From contig NZ_JAESDK010000006.1 of assembly GCF_019249245.1 (NCBI RefSeq), positions 1 through 64,000 on the forward strand: DNA of 64,000 bases. Direction: 5' to 3'. The first letter of the stretch is position 1; each line of letters starts with the position of its first letter. Under the pieces are notes generated by a model that was not told the DNA's origin, made no database searches, and saw nothing but the letters and a program-made list of their open reading frames with translations. Shown piece after piece: positions 1-8,182 of the stretch. This DNA comes from Alteromonas lipotrueiana. Lineage in GTDB: Bacteria; Pseudomonadota; Gammaproteobacteria; Enterobacterales; Alteromonadaceae. Position numbers and translations under genes: made by a program.

Positions 1-143
1 CAACCTGCTGTAGTCTTCAAGCAGTTACGAGACGCGGCTTAATTTAGCGAGTGGTGCACTTCGGGGTTGAATTCGCGTTAAGTAAGAAGTAATGTCGTAG
101 GGTTTTGCGGGGTTTTCGCTCTATTAATATCGAAAGGCATGTC

Positions 144-1040
144 ATGAAACTAGGTGCGGTACTACTATTAAAGAAGTCTGGAAGCTACAAAGATAACGAT
201 CTTGATAGAGGTCATATTCTTTTTAAAACACTTAAAAAGTTTACGAAAGGTAATTTATTCGAAGAGTTTGCTATTATTGTCCCTGATAATGAAGTGGGAG
301 AAATTAAAGAGTCATATTTCGGATGGATAGATCATTTCAATATTCGCGTCCTGGGAGAAGGCGAAATTGCACCTCAACTCAATAATTATCGTAATATGAG
401 AGGGTGGAGGAAACAGCAGATATTGAAGCTTGCAATAGCTAATCATTTTACATGCGATTATTATATAACATTTGACGCTGATATAATTTGTTTGAAGGAT
501 ATTTCAAAAGATGATCTTTTACCGGGCGGAAAAGCGATTTTGCAACTTGAAAAATGCTCTTTGCATCCAAAGTGGTGGAAGTCTTCTAGCAGGATTATTG
601 ATGCAAGACATATAGTTATTGGAATGAAAGACGCTATATCTGTTACTCCGGCGATACTCTCACGGCATGTTGTTCTTCTTACTCAAACTGAAATTGAAAA
701 GTCTAACAATACCTCAGATTGGGTAGATTGGTTGTGCAACCTTCATTTACCAAAACACCCTAAAAACTGGTGCCTTAAAAGATTTTTAATGTTGAAATGG
801 ACAGAATATTCTTTGTATTATCTTACATTACTCAAGTATGATCTTTTTGATAAATATCACGTTTTGTGTAGCACAGAGGAAGTACCCCAAAGGCTGCTCG
901 TCCACGACGCGCACCCATTTGAAAAATGGGCGCCCTCTATAAACTTTAACCAAAGCTGCCCTGGACTCTTTTGTGTAGTTGGTAGTAAGTCATTTATTAG
1001 TCCCGATTCTGTATGGGACAAAATTCAACCGTTTGTTTAA
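144..1040 (+). CDS. Putative glycosyltransferase-like protein (DUF6492-type)
   Basis: A protein of about 298 residues with the look of nucleotide-sugar transferase-like proteins of the DUF6492 type. The segment KQQILKLAIA is followed by YYITFDADIICLKDI, whose DAD resembles the metal-binding DxD of GT-A folds. An earlier in-frame ATG lies at 105, but the ATG at 144 is preceded by GAAAGG with 6 nt spacing, so 144 is preferred. The gene is clearly more AT-rich than the housekeeping genes further on, as expected for a transferred envelope-polysaccharide locus. No signal peptide is seen. The acceptor and donor sugars cannot be read from the sequence. Its neighbours are an IS30 remnant and a YrbL-like gene. 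Confidence 0.6.
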   Translation: MKLGAVLLLKKSGSYKDNDLDRGHILFKTLKKFTKGNLFEEFAIIVPDNEVGEIKESYFGWIDHFNIRVLGEGEIAPQLNNYRNMRGWRKQQILKLAIANHFTCDYYITFDADIICLKDISKDDLLPGGKAILQLEKCSLHPKWWKSSSRIIDARHIVIGMKDAISVTPAILSRHVVLLTQTEIEKSNNTSDWVDWLCNLHLPKHPKNWCLKRFLMLKWTEYSLYYLTLLKYDLFDKYHVLCSTEEVPQRLLVHDAHPFEKWAPSINFNQSCPGLFCVVGSKSFISPDSVWDKIQPFV

Positions 1041-1189
1041 GCTCAAGTGCAGATAATAGTTGCAGTGGTGATAATACCGTTGAAAACACATAAAGAACTA
1101 TAGTAAGTGGTTGAATTTATGAGTGGGTAGTGACCGTTACTTTTAATAAAACAACTTTAGTCCATGAAGTTGCACGTAATCAAGTCCGA

Positions 1190-1610
1190 CTTTTTTGGTT
1201 ACAAAGACATCTAAGCTCAAGTTGCTAAGAGTATTCAGTACTTTTTACTTAAGGCTAAGGGCAGATACAACAAGGAAAAGTGGCCACGAGCCTTTCCGAA
1301 TATATTGCCGCAGTAACCCCTTGAAATTTTCAACCAAGCCACGCTACCAAGGTAAATACGAATTAGCGGAATAGATATCCGTTTTAGTTTTTATCTGCGA
1401 ACAGCTCACGAGCGCGGAACTCAGCCCCGTAGTCCCTGGTAATTGCGTGTACATTGAAACGTTAGAGCCAGAACATGTCATCCAATACGTGATTTACGTC
1501 AGCAGCTTCAAAGTCTCCAGACAGCTCAAACCTTCATGTAAGTAGAGCTCGAACTGGTATCGCTGCCCTTCGAACAGTTGTTTGTGATCATGGTAATACT
1601 TTTGCTTTTT
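1190..1610 (-). pseudogene. Decayed IS30-family transposase remnant
   Basis: On the minus strand about 1494-1605 encodes QLFEGQRYQFELYLHEG, which resembles the N-terminal helix-turn-helix start of IS30 transposases. Further on, about 1285-1450 encodes ITRDYGAEFRARELF and then RGLVENFKGLLRQYIRKG, matching the second Asp and the Glu blocks of the DDE domain. The two blocks lie in different frames. A stop replaces the residue after PW in the second block, and most of the middle of the protein is deleted. The remnant cannot encode an active transposase. Exact ends and terminal inverted repeats could not be identified. Confidence 0.6.
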
Positions 1611-1935
1611 GGCGACTACAGAGTACCGGTAACAGACAGCGGCTCTCTTCTGACCGTTTATTAACCAGGAGCATCGCGCTAATTGCCTGAAGTCGAAGAG
1701 CACTGGTGAGCTATTCAACCGCTTTCCATTTATTTAATTAATCTGGATACACTGTATAAAACTACCTTCTAACTCAATTACAAGGTGACAAAAACTGGCT
1801 CCTGGCCGCTTTTTTTGGTGTAAAGTAATCCGGATAAGTTATGTATATCTATATATAGGTATAGTTTGGCGTGTGCTTACGTTTTATACAAGCATAACGC
1901 GTTGCTTTCCTTATACTTTTAGATGCCGTGAGCTT

Positions 1936-2583
1936 ATGCCTGAACCTTTGCAATTAACGCCTGATATGCTGCTTTCCAGCGGCTCAAACCGCCAATGCTA
2001 TTATCATCCCTACAATGATAACTTGTGCGTAAAAGTACTGCATAATGACAGTCCCGCTAAAACACAGACCCGCGAAATCAACTATTTCCGATTATTAAAG
2101 CGGCGTAAGATCTCCTCTCCCATGGTGGCTGATTTAGTTGAGGTTGTGCCGACAAACCGTGGTACCGGTGTGGTATTTGAGTTAGTACGTGACATAGATG
2201 GTCAGGTGGCGAAAACGGTAGGACATTATTTAAGAAAAGAGGATACGTTTTTTAACCGGATAGTCGTCGACAAATTAGATGAGTTGATTAAGCATCTGTT
2301 ACAAAAAAATATTATTTTCCGCGATCTTATCACTGAAAATGTGATGCTCCGCCGAACGGGTACAAACAAATATACTCCAGTAGTGGTAGATGGTATCGGA
2401 CACAACGATTTTATTCCATTGTGCGATTACATTACCGCACTGGGACAACGTAAGAATTTACGTAAATGGAACCGTGAAAAGTATAATTGGTTCAACGACT
2501 ACAGTGTGCGCGATGAAATTATCAAGATTCCAAAACCTGCTCGAGACTCAGGCCCGAACACTAAAGCGTTTATTGTTACGTGA
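1936..2583 (+). CDS. YrbL family protein (PhoP-regulated YrbL-like, kinase fold)
   Basis: About 215 residues from the preferred ATG at 1936; an upstream in-frame start at 1873 would add a poorly conserved leader of 21 residues. The N-terminus has the pattern typical of Escherichia coli YrbL: LSSGSNRQCYYHP, then CVKVL, then REINYFRLL. Near residue 85 it has RGTGVVFELVRDIDG, and later IFRDLITENVML, which resembles a kinase catalytic loop (HxDxxxxN) with R in place of H. YrbL proteins have a protein-kinase-like fold and unclear function, often linked to PhoP or the envelope. Placement beside a glycosyltransferase-like gene fits an LPS or capsule role, but this is only inference. Confidence 0.75.
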   Translation: MPEPLQLTPDMLLSSGSNRQCYYHPYNDNLCVKVLHNDSPAKTQTREINYFRLLKRRKISSPMVADLVEVVPTNRGTGVVFELVRDIDGQVAKTVGHYLRKEDTFFNRIVVDKLDELIKHLLQKNIIFRDLITENVMLRRTGTNKYTPVVVDGIGHNDFIPLCDYITALGQRKNLRKWNREKYNWFNDYSVRDEIIKIPKPARDSGPNTKAFIVT

Positions 2584-2822
2584 ATAACACTTTTATTGGG
2601 TAGTAACGGCGTAAAGCTTACTATCGTGCACGTCTAACACATTACAAAAGTTTCTTTCTACACGCTAGGTATCAGTCTCTTAGCCCCGGCAAAAAGCCCG
2701 CAGTTCGCGGTACATGAGCCACTGCCGTTGTATTTTTGGTCAAAAAATTGTGGTTCAATCTACAATCTGCCGTTTATTGAGAGTCAGGTAAATCTGATAG
2801 CAAAACTTTAAATTTTCCAAGA

Positions 2823-3167
2823 CTAGTCGTCACGGGTAAGCACTTCAAGTAACTCAATTTCAAATGAAAGGTTGCTATTTGCCGGTATTTTATTGCCAAT
2901 CTGACGCTCACCGTAAGCCAGAGGGGCAGGTACCCAAAGTTTGCGTTTGCCTCCGACCTTCATCCCTATCATGCCCAAATACCAACCTTGAATCAGTTTG
3001 TTTTTAGACAATACGGTTTGAAAAGCGTGCCCTTTGGTATAAGAAGAGTCAAACTCGCTCCCATCGTCTAAAGTACCGCGATAATGTACTGTGATAAGCG
3101 CGCCTTTCTCGGCAGCCTTACCGGTGCCCTCGATAATGTCGTCTATTTGTATCTCTGAATCCATCAC
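2823..3167 (-). CDS. FKBP-type peptidyl-prolyl cis-trans isomerase
   Basis: 114 residues covering one FKBP domain, which speeds cis-trans isomerisation of Xaa-Pro bonds. Family motifs are in order: VTVHYRGTL-like ITVHYRGTLDDGSEFDSSY, then VIQGW-like LIQGWYLGMIGMKVGGKRKL, then PAPLAYGERQ and a final IPANSNLSFEIELLEV. It has no signal peptide, so it should be cytoplasmic. The short length and lack of a dimerisation domain or insert fit the small FKBP class rather than SlyD, FkpA or FklB. It is a single-gene unit facing away from the beta-barrel gene on its other side. Confidence 0.9.
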   Translation of the reverse strand: MMDSEIQIDDIIEGTGKAAEKGALITVHYRGTLDDGSEFDSSYTKGHAFQTVLSKNKLIQGWYLGMIGMKVGGKRKLWVPAPLAYGERQIGNKIPANSNLSFEIELLEVLTRDD

Positions 3168-3464
3168 TCGGTATTTACCTGCGTTTAAAACACGATTGAA
3201 CAGTAAGTTTAGCCTGAAGCGTTCATATGTGACCAGCGTTTCGGCTACGTAAAGTGATGCATGGGGAAGGGGTCGTTCTACCCTGAGTAAAACTAAAAGG
3301 TTAATTTATTGATGTCATCATCCTGTAATTTACTTATTTTTAATTATAAAGTATTAATTTTTAATACATTTCTGTGTTTAATTATCCAATAGCATGTTTA
3401 TCATCTACGATAGGCAACATCACCCGAACACGGGTCAAACTTTTACCGATCTTCAAGGAATGAA

Positions 3465-4049
3465 ATGAAAAAAATACTTTTAATACTTGCGTTAGGATTA
3501 ACCGCTGACAAAGCGATGGCTGTAGCCCCAGTCTGGGATTATGTGCAGTTGAGTTATATTCAGACCGACGCAGACGATGACCTGGGTGATATTGAGCCCA
3601 AAGGCCCCATGCTTTTTGTCTCAAAAGCGCTCACCGATAATATTTTCTTAGCGGGCTCGTATATTCGCTTAAGCGACAACGTGGCAGGTATAGATGTAGA
3701 CATTGATCAGATTACCGCCGGGCTTGGTTACAACTATAACCTTACCCATACTACCGATGTGTTTGCTGCATTAAGTTACGAGGAGATAGACGTAAGTGCA
3801 CGCTTTGGGAACAACAAGGCCAGCACTGATAATAATGGCTACGGCCTTACTGTCGGGGTAAGAGCAATGGTGCTGCCGCAGCTAGAGGCCAAAGCGGCAA
3901 TACGCTATGTTGATATTGATACAGACAGCACCACCACATTAGGCTTAGCTGCAGATTATTTATTTACGCCTCAGTTAGCGCTTGGCGTGAACTATGACAT
4001 TGCTGAAAATAGCAACCTCATCGGTGTTAACGGCCGCTATAACTTTTAA
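3465..4049 (+). CDS. Small outer membrane beta-barrel protein
   Basis: 194 residues beginning with a Sec signal peptide (MKKILLILALGLTADKAMA, cleavage likely after AMA). The rest alternates polar and hydrophobic residues in strand-length runs such as GYGLTVGVRAMV and LALGVNYDIA. It ends in GVNGRYNF, a C-terminal Phe signature recognised by the BAM complex. The size suggests an eight-stranded barrel of the OmpA/OmpX/OmpW kind, but no specific family could be assigned. AAGGA lies 6 nt before the ATG. A hairpin follows the stop, so it is probably monocistronic. Confidence 0.7.
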   Translation: MKKILLILALGLTADKAMAVAPVWDYVQLSYIQTDADDDLGDIEPKGPMLFVSKALTDNIFLAGSYIRLSDNVAGIDVDIDQITAGLGYNYNLTHTTDVFAALSYEEIDVSARFGNNKASTDNNGYGLTVGVRAMVLPQLEAKAAIRYVDIDTDSTTTLGLAADYLFTPQLALGVNYDIAENSNLIGVNGRYNF

Positions 4050-4061
4050 TAAGTCCATCAT

Positions 4062-4098
4062 GTCAGCCCACTTTCACACCCCTTACCGGGCTGACTTA
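4062..4098. terminator. Hairpin between convergent genes
   Basis: GTCAGCCC at 4062-4069 pairs perfectly with GGGCTGAC at 4088-4095, with an 18 nt loop, followed on the plus strand by TTATTT. It lies between the convergent barrel gene and nagA and could serve both. The T-tract is short, so efficiency is uncertain. Confidence 0.5.
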
Positions 4099-4099
4099 T

Positions 4100-5221
4100 T
4101 TAAACCTGACGCACACCCTGGTGCCAGTGGCCGGTAAGCTGCAGGTTATCATCCAGGCACACAAAATTGGCGTAGCTGTTTTCGTTCAGCTGCCCAATAT
4201 CGGTCAGTCGTAAAAATCGGGCGGGGGTATGGGTTGCCATCATCAGCGCCTGTTCAGGCGTTACATTTGCCAGTGAAGCTGCATTTTTTACCGCGATGTC
4301 CATGGTTAGCACCGAACCGGCTAGCGTTCCGTCACTGAGTTTTAACGTACCCTCTTGTTTTTGTACTTTTTTACCTTGGTAAAAAAAGTGGTCAGAGTCG
4401 CTGGCGGCGGGCCCCATTGCGTCAGTGACCAACATCATTTTTTGGGCGGTTTTTTGTGCAATAGCAAGACTGGCACTAATTGGATGCACATGCGCAAAGT
4501 CCATAATCAATCCACAATACACCGTGTCATGGTAAAGCGATGCGCCTACTACACCGGGTTCTCGGCTAGTAAATGCGGACATTGCATTAAATAAATGTGT
4601 AGCCCCCGTCGCTCCGGCAGCGAAGGCTTGTCGACATTGTTCGAAAGTGGCGTTGGTATGACCTACGCTCACAATGACATTATGAGCAACTAGTGTACTG
4701 ATTTGCTCTGGTGTTACCATTTCTGGCGCAATAGTTAATAACACCCGGCCAAGATCGCCCCGACAGAAAATGGCCATTTCATTGTCACCCAGCGCCCGCA
4801 AATGCCTGGCACTGTGCATCCCTTTTTTGGCATCACTTAAATGTGGTCCCTCAAAGTGAATACCAACAAATCGTGAAGGAGCGTGATGATGCGCCTTGGC
4901 CTGGGCGTTGGCGGCCTGTTGCATTACTTCAATATCGTCGGTGATGACCGTGGGTAACAAGCTGCTGGTACCATGACGGGCATGTGCTGTAGCCATTTGT
5001 TGTAAACACCCAAAGGTAGGCTGGTCGTTAAACTGTACCCCGCCCCCGCCATTAACCTGGGTATCGATAAAACCAGGACAAACCAGGCCGGCTAATACCG
5101 TGGTATCGGCGGCATCGCTGTTTGGTAAAAACGCACTAATGCGCCCCTCATTCACTGAAAAACGCACATTGTGATGCATGGTGGTGCCATCGAACAACAA
5201 AGGGCAAAAAAAGTCAGTCAT
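4100..5221 (-). CDS. nagA: N-acetylglucosamine-6-phosphate deacetylase
   Basis: 373 residues. NagA hydrolyses GlcNAc-6-phosphate to glucosamine-6-phosphate and acetate in the cytoplasm. Amidohydrolase motifs are visible: a CPGFIDTQVNGG entry strand, the metal-site HFEGPHLSDAKKG, VSVGHTNA, GATHLFNAMS and the catalytic-Asp block LVTDAMGPAA. The length matches the family. It lies 30 nt downstream of the GlcNAc kinase gene on the same strand, so the pair converts GlcNAc to glucosamine-6-phosphate. No nagB deaminase, transporter or regulator gene is in the cluster; these must be elsewhere. Confidence 0.95.
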   Translation of the reverse strand: MTDFFCPLLFDGTTMHHNVRFSVNEGRISAFLPNSDAADTTVLAGLVCPGFIDTQVNGGGGVQFNDQPTFGCLQQMATAHARHGTSSLLPTVITDDIEVMQQAANAQAKAHHHAPSRFVGIHFEGPHLSDAKKGMHSARHLRALGDNEMAIFCRGDLGRVLLTIAPEMVTPEQISTLVAHNVIVSVGHTNATFEQCRQAFAAGATGATHLFNAMSAFTSREPGVVGASLYHDTVYCGLIMDFAHVHPISASLAIAQKTAQKMMLVTDAMGPAASDSDHFFYQGKKVQKQEGTLKLSDGTLAGSVLTMDIAVKNAASLANVTPEQALMMATHTPARFLRLTDIGQLNENSYANFVCLDDNLQLTGHWHQGVRQV

Positions 5222-5251
5222 AAAAACTCTTCAGTTAAAAATAAAACGCGT

Positions 5252-6115
5252 TTAACGCGCCGCCAGCAAAAGGGCCCCGGTTACCGGTTCAGCGTGAACG
5301 GGTACCAGCACGTTTACTACGTCGGGGTTGAGCCAGGGGATCCAGCTGTCGGCCAGCCCGCCGATTAGCGCGAAGCGTAATGCAGTCCCAGACACGAGTT
5401 GTCGCGCCAGGTGCTCAATATAAGCCGCGCCTTCAAGAATAATTGAGCGACTAAAAGAGCAGTGCGCAGCGTGTGCAAAAATTAAAGGGGCGAGTTGAGC
5501 GTAATCGGCCGGCCGATATTTTAACGTAAGGGCGACAAGTTCTTCTGCGGTTGCTACTTGTAGATAAGCGCATATTCCCCGCGCCAGATCATTGCCTGGA
5601 TGTACTTTGTCAAAGGTTTCAAGGGTAAGGCTTAATGCTCGCCAGCCTAACCAGGCGCCCGATGCCTTATCTCCCAACGGAAAACCATGCCCGCCCAGCA
5701 TTTTTGTCTGTTGATTATGTGACAAAAATGCAGAGCTGCCCGTACCGGTGATCATTATGGCGCCATCGTGTCCGTTATGGGCGGCCAGGCAGGCAATATG
5801 CAAATCGCTGGTAACAGTGCACCGGGCAAAGGGTAACGGCCAACATTCTGCTATACGATGATATTTTGGTATGTTAACCCCGGCTAACCCCAGCACCGCC
5901 GAAGTCGATTGCCAGATTTTTTCGGTAAGGCCCGCTTGTTTGCATAACATGTCGCAGGCTAGCAGAATCTGGTCTAACGCCCCGGCCGCATCCTGGGCCG
6001 GATTAGCCGGGCCGGTGCGGCATTCTGCCAATACTTCACCCTGTACGTTTTGTAGTTTCGCATGGCATTTAGTGCCTCCGCCGTCAATGCCAAGTAAAAA
6101 GGTGTCTTTGGTCAC
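5252..6115 (-). CDS. nagK: N-acetylglucosamine kinase, BadF/BadG family
   Basis: 287 residues of the ASKHA superfamily. The phosphate-1 loop LLGIDGGGTKCHAKL lies at the N-terminus, and IMITGTGSSAFL near residue 120 is the second phosphate loop. This fits the BadF/BcrA-type GlcNAc kinases known from Shewanella and relatives, not the ROK-type NagK of E. coli. The product phosphorylates cytoplasmic GlcNAc to GlcNAc-6-phosphate, the substrate of the nagA product encoded 30 nt downstream. The upstream 236 bp holds an AATAT-N4-ATATT inverted repeat near 6173-6186, a possible operator, but I could not match it to a known NagR or NagQ site. Confidence 0.87.
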   Translation of the reverse strand: MTKDTFLLGIDGGGTKCHAKLQNVQGEVLAECRTGPANPAQDAAGALDQILLACDMLCKQAGLTEKIWQSTSAVLGLAGVNIPKYHRIAECWPLPFARCTVTSDLHIACLAAHNGHDGAIMITGTGSSAFLSHNQQTKMLGGHGFPLGDKASGAWLGWRALSLTLETFDKVHPGNDLARGICAYLQVATAEELVALTLKYRPADYAQLAPLIFAHAAHCSFSRSIILEGAAYIEHLARQLVSGTALRFALIGGLADSWIPWLNPDVVNVLVPVHAEPVTGALLLAAR

Positions 6116-6351
6116 AGTTGTGCAAACTTCCGGTCATCGTCGTTAGGTACGATCAAAACACAATCATAGCAAATATAACAATATTACCGAGCTTGCCAGA
6201 TCACTTTGTTGTGGACTGGGAGCGGTTGAACATTTTATCCCGGTAGGTCAGATTACGGCTACCGGCCCTTCCATAGCTCAGCAAATTACGGTGCGATGTA
6301 TAGGTTCAGTTTAATAGTACCCGCCGCTCATTGCCGCGGGTGCGCCTGTGA

Positions 6352-7584
6352 TTAACTACAGCAGCTGTCTGATACATTTTGGTTGTTCAGACGCGTGCTT
6401 AACTTTTGCCAGGCAATTCGCAGCATAAGTGCTGCAAGCAGCACGGCGCACGCGGCGTAAATGATTTCGGTAGCGCCACTGTGAAGCTCACCACTGCCAG
6501 CGGTCACAATAAACTTTTGCCAGCCAAATGTGCTTACGGCCCAGTTCAGCAGGTAACCTAAACCAATAGCGGCCGAGGTGACACTAAACACATACAACAC
6601 CAAAGAGCGGCGTCCCAGCTCTTTTAAAATCATACCCATGGTCGAGATATTGGTGGCCGGACCGGCCAATAAAAACACCAGTACCGCACCTGGAGATAAC
6701 CCTGCCGCCAAAAAGCCTACGGCAATAGGTGTAGAGGCGGTGGCGCAGATGTACATAGGTATTCCGATAAACGCCATTACCATCATTGCTAATAATCCGT
6801 CGCCCCATTGGGTTAAAAAGTCGGTAGGGACCCAGGTTTGAATGGCGGCGGCGAGCGCCAGACCAATCATCAACCATACCGCAATATCTTCCAGCAATTG
6901 CCCGGTGGCAAAACGCCACATCGCGCTCACTTTGTTCGGCTGAGAGTCTTTTTTTACGGTAGCTTTACCTGAGCAACTGCTGTGTTCTACCTTTGCAGGG
7001 GCGGTTTCAGGCTTTTTACTGCTACAGCAGCTACTAGCAGGCGTTGGCTCGGTTTGTTTGCTACTGCAACAGTCCGAAGCAATCGCAGACTCTGCAGTGT
7101 GTTGATTATTAGCAGCAGTTGCAGAACTGCTGACCGCCGAGCTTACTGGTGCTTCGGCTTGCTTATCGTCAGCACGGGCAAATAACTTCACCATAATGCC
7201 AGCATACAGTGCACTGAATATCGCAGCTGCCGGACGTACTATTGCAAACAAAGGTCCTAGCAAGGCATAAGACACCGACACCGAGTCTACGCCGGTTTCG
7301 GGTGTAGAAACCAGAAACGACACGGTGGCCGGTTTTGACGCGCCACTTCGGCGCAGGCCTACAGCGGCCGGAATTACCCCGCATGAACACAAAGGTAAAG
7401 GAGCACCTATCACCGCCGCTTTGCTAATTGATGCAATACTGCTACTGCCCATATGGCGTTGTAGCACACTAATAGGCACCAGTTCATGCATTATGGCAGC
7501 AACCGCTAGTCCCAGCAGCAGCCATGGCGCCGACTCTACAAATAAAGCAATAAAATTTTGAGCTAACAGCAATATGTCATTCAT
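6352..7584 (-). CDS. SO_0444-type Cu/Zn efflux permease
   Basis: 410 residues from the ATG at 7584, which overlaps the TGA of the merR gene (ATGA), implying translational coupling. Several membrane helices flank the conserved GAPLPLCSCGVIPAAVGLRR and STPETGVDSV blocks of the DUF318 permease family. A long soluble loop at about residues 145-220 holds three Cys clusters (SDCCSSK, SSCCSSKK, HSSCSGK), and the protein ends in SDSCCS. These are probable metal-binding sites. The family is annotated as Cu/Zn efflux from Shewanella SO_0444. The MerR partner supports metal-induced expression; the precise metal cannot be told from sequence. Confidence 0.82.
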   Translation of the reverse strand: MNDILLLAQNFIALFVESAPWLLLGLAVAAIMHELVPISVLQRHMGSSSIASISKAAVIGAPLPLCSCGVIPAAVGLRRSGASKPATVSFLVSTPETGVDSVSVSYALLGPLFAIVRPAAAIFSALYAGIMVKLFARADDKQAEAPVSSAVSSSATAANNQHTAESAIASDCCSSKQTEPTPASSCCSSKKPETAPAKVEHSSCSGKATVKKDSQPNKVSAMWRFATGQLLEDIAVWLMIGLALAAAIQTWVPTDFLTQWGDGLLAMMVMAFIGIPMYICATASTPIAVGFLAAGLSPGAVLVFLLAGPATNISTMGMILKELGRRSLVLYVFSVTSAAIGLGYLLNWAVSTFGWQKFIVTAGSGELHSGATEIIYAACAVLLAALMLRIAWQKLSTRLNNQNVSDSCCS

Positions 7585-8006
7585 AGTAAATTGTCCGACT
7601 CCAGCAACTGCAAAATAGAACAATGCTGAGCACTTGATGTACCTCCACCACAGACCCGATGCAACTTCACCAAAGAGCGACGAATACGTTCCAGCTCAGC
7701 AATTTTTTGGCTGACTTTATCAATTTTAATCTGGGTTTTTTGTTTAACTTCCTGGCAGGTGTGTTCCTCAGGATGCAGTTTTAGCTCAAGTAATTCGCCA
7801 ATTTCATCCAATGTGAACCCAACCTGTTTGGCACGTACAATGAACAAAAGCCTGGTCAAATCCTCTTCAATAAATAACCGATAGCCTGTGGATGAGCGCC
7901 GCGATGCGCGCAACAGATCTTTATTTTCATAAAAGCGAATCGTGTCTACAGACACTTTCGCCCGTGTGGCTAATTCGCCAATTTTTAAAAGTGAGGGTGT
8001 TTTCAT
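7581..8006 (-). CDS. MerR family metal-responsive transcriptional regulator
   Basis: 141 residues from the ATG at 8006; no other Met lies between this and the winged helix. The DNA-binding part is LKIGELATRAKVSVDTIRFYE, followed by a long dimerisation helix. Cys residues at the dimer-helix start (EHTCQEV) and in the C-terminal loop (HRVCGGG and AQHCSIL) match the metal-sensing arrangement of ZntR/CueR/CadR relatives. The gene precedes and overlaps the efflux permease. It is probably autoregulated through the 20 bp-spaced promoter immediately upstream. The protein should bend that promoter when metal binds, activating both genes. Confidence 0.88.
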   Translation of the reverse strand: MKTPSLLKIGELATRAKVSVDTIRFYENKDLLRASRRSSTGYRLFIEEDLTRLLFIVRAKQVGFTLDEIGELLELKLHPEEHTCQEVKQKTQIKIDKVSQKIAELERIRRSLVKLHRVCGGGTSSAQHCSILQLLESDNLL

Positions 8007-8013
8007 ATTGCTG

Positions 8014-8045
8014 AGTATAAACCCTGGACCTGGCTCCAGAGTCAA
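8014..8045 (-). promoter_or_regulatory. MerR-type promoter/operator with 20 bp spacer
   Basis: On the minus strand TTGACT (8040-8045) and TATACT (8014-8019) are separated by 20 bp, the over-long spacing typical of MerR-activated promoters. The spacer contains CTGGA-N6-TCCAG, an inverted repeat that fits the operator. The -10 box ends only 7 nt from the merR start codon at 8006. Confidence 0.85.
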
Positions 8046-8079
8046 GCAAAATACGCCAATTAATAAAATTGTCAAAACG

Positions 8080-8111
8080 CGATACGCCGGCCCCTAAGAT
8101 CCGGCGTATCG
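8080..8111 (-). terminator. Hairpin downstream of the GH13 gene
   Basis: CGATACGCCGG (8080-8090) and CCGGCGTATCG (8101-8111) form a perfect 11 bp stem with a 10 nt loop. On the minus strand it is followed by CGTTTTGACAATTTT. It separates the GH13 gene from the merR promoter and probably ends GH13 transcription. A second inverted repeat, CGCTGAT/ATCAGCG, lies at 8126-8158. Confidence 0.6.
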
Positions 8112-8182
8112 TGTATTGTGGTATCCGCTGATGCCGATACGGTTGGTTTGTATCAGCGTAATGGGATTAACCCAGCAGAAAG

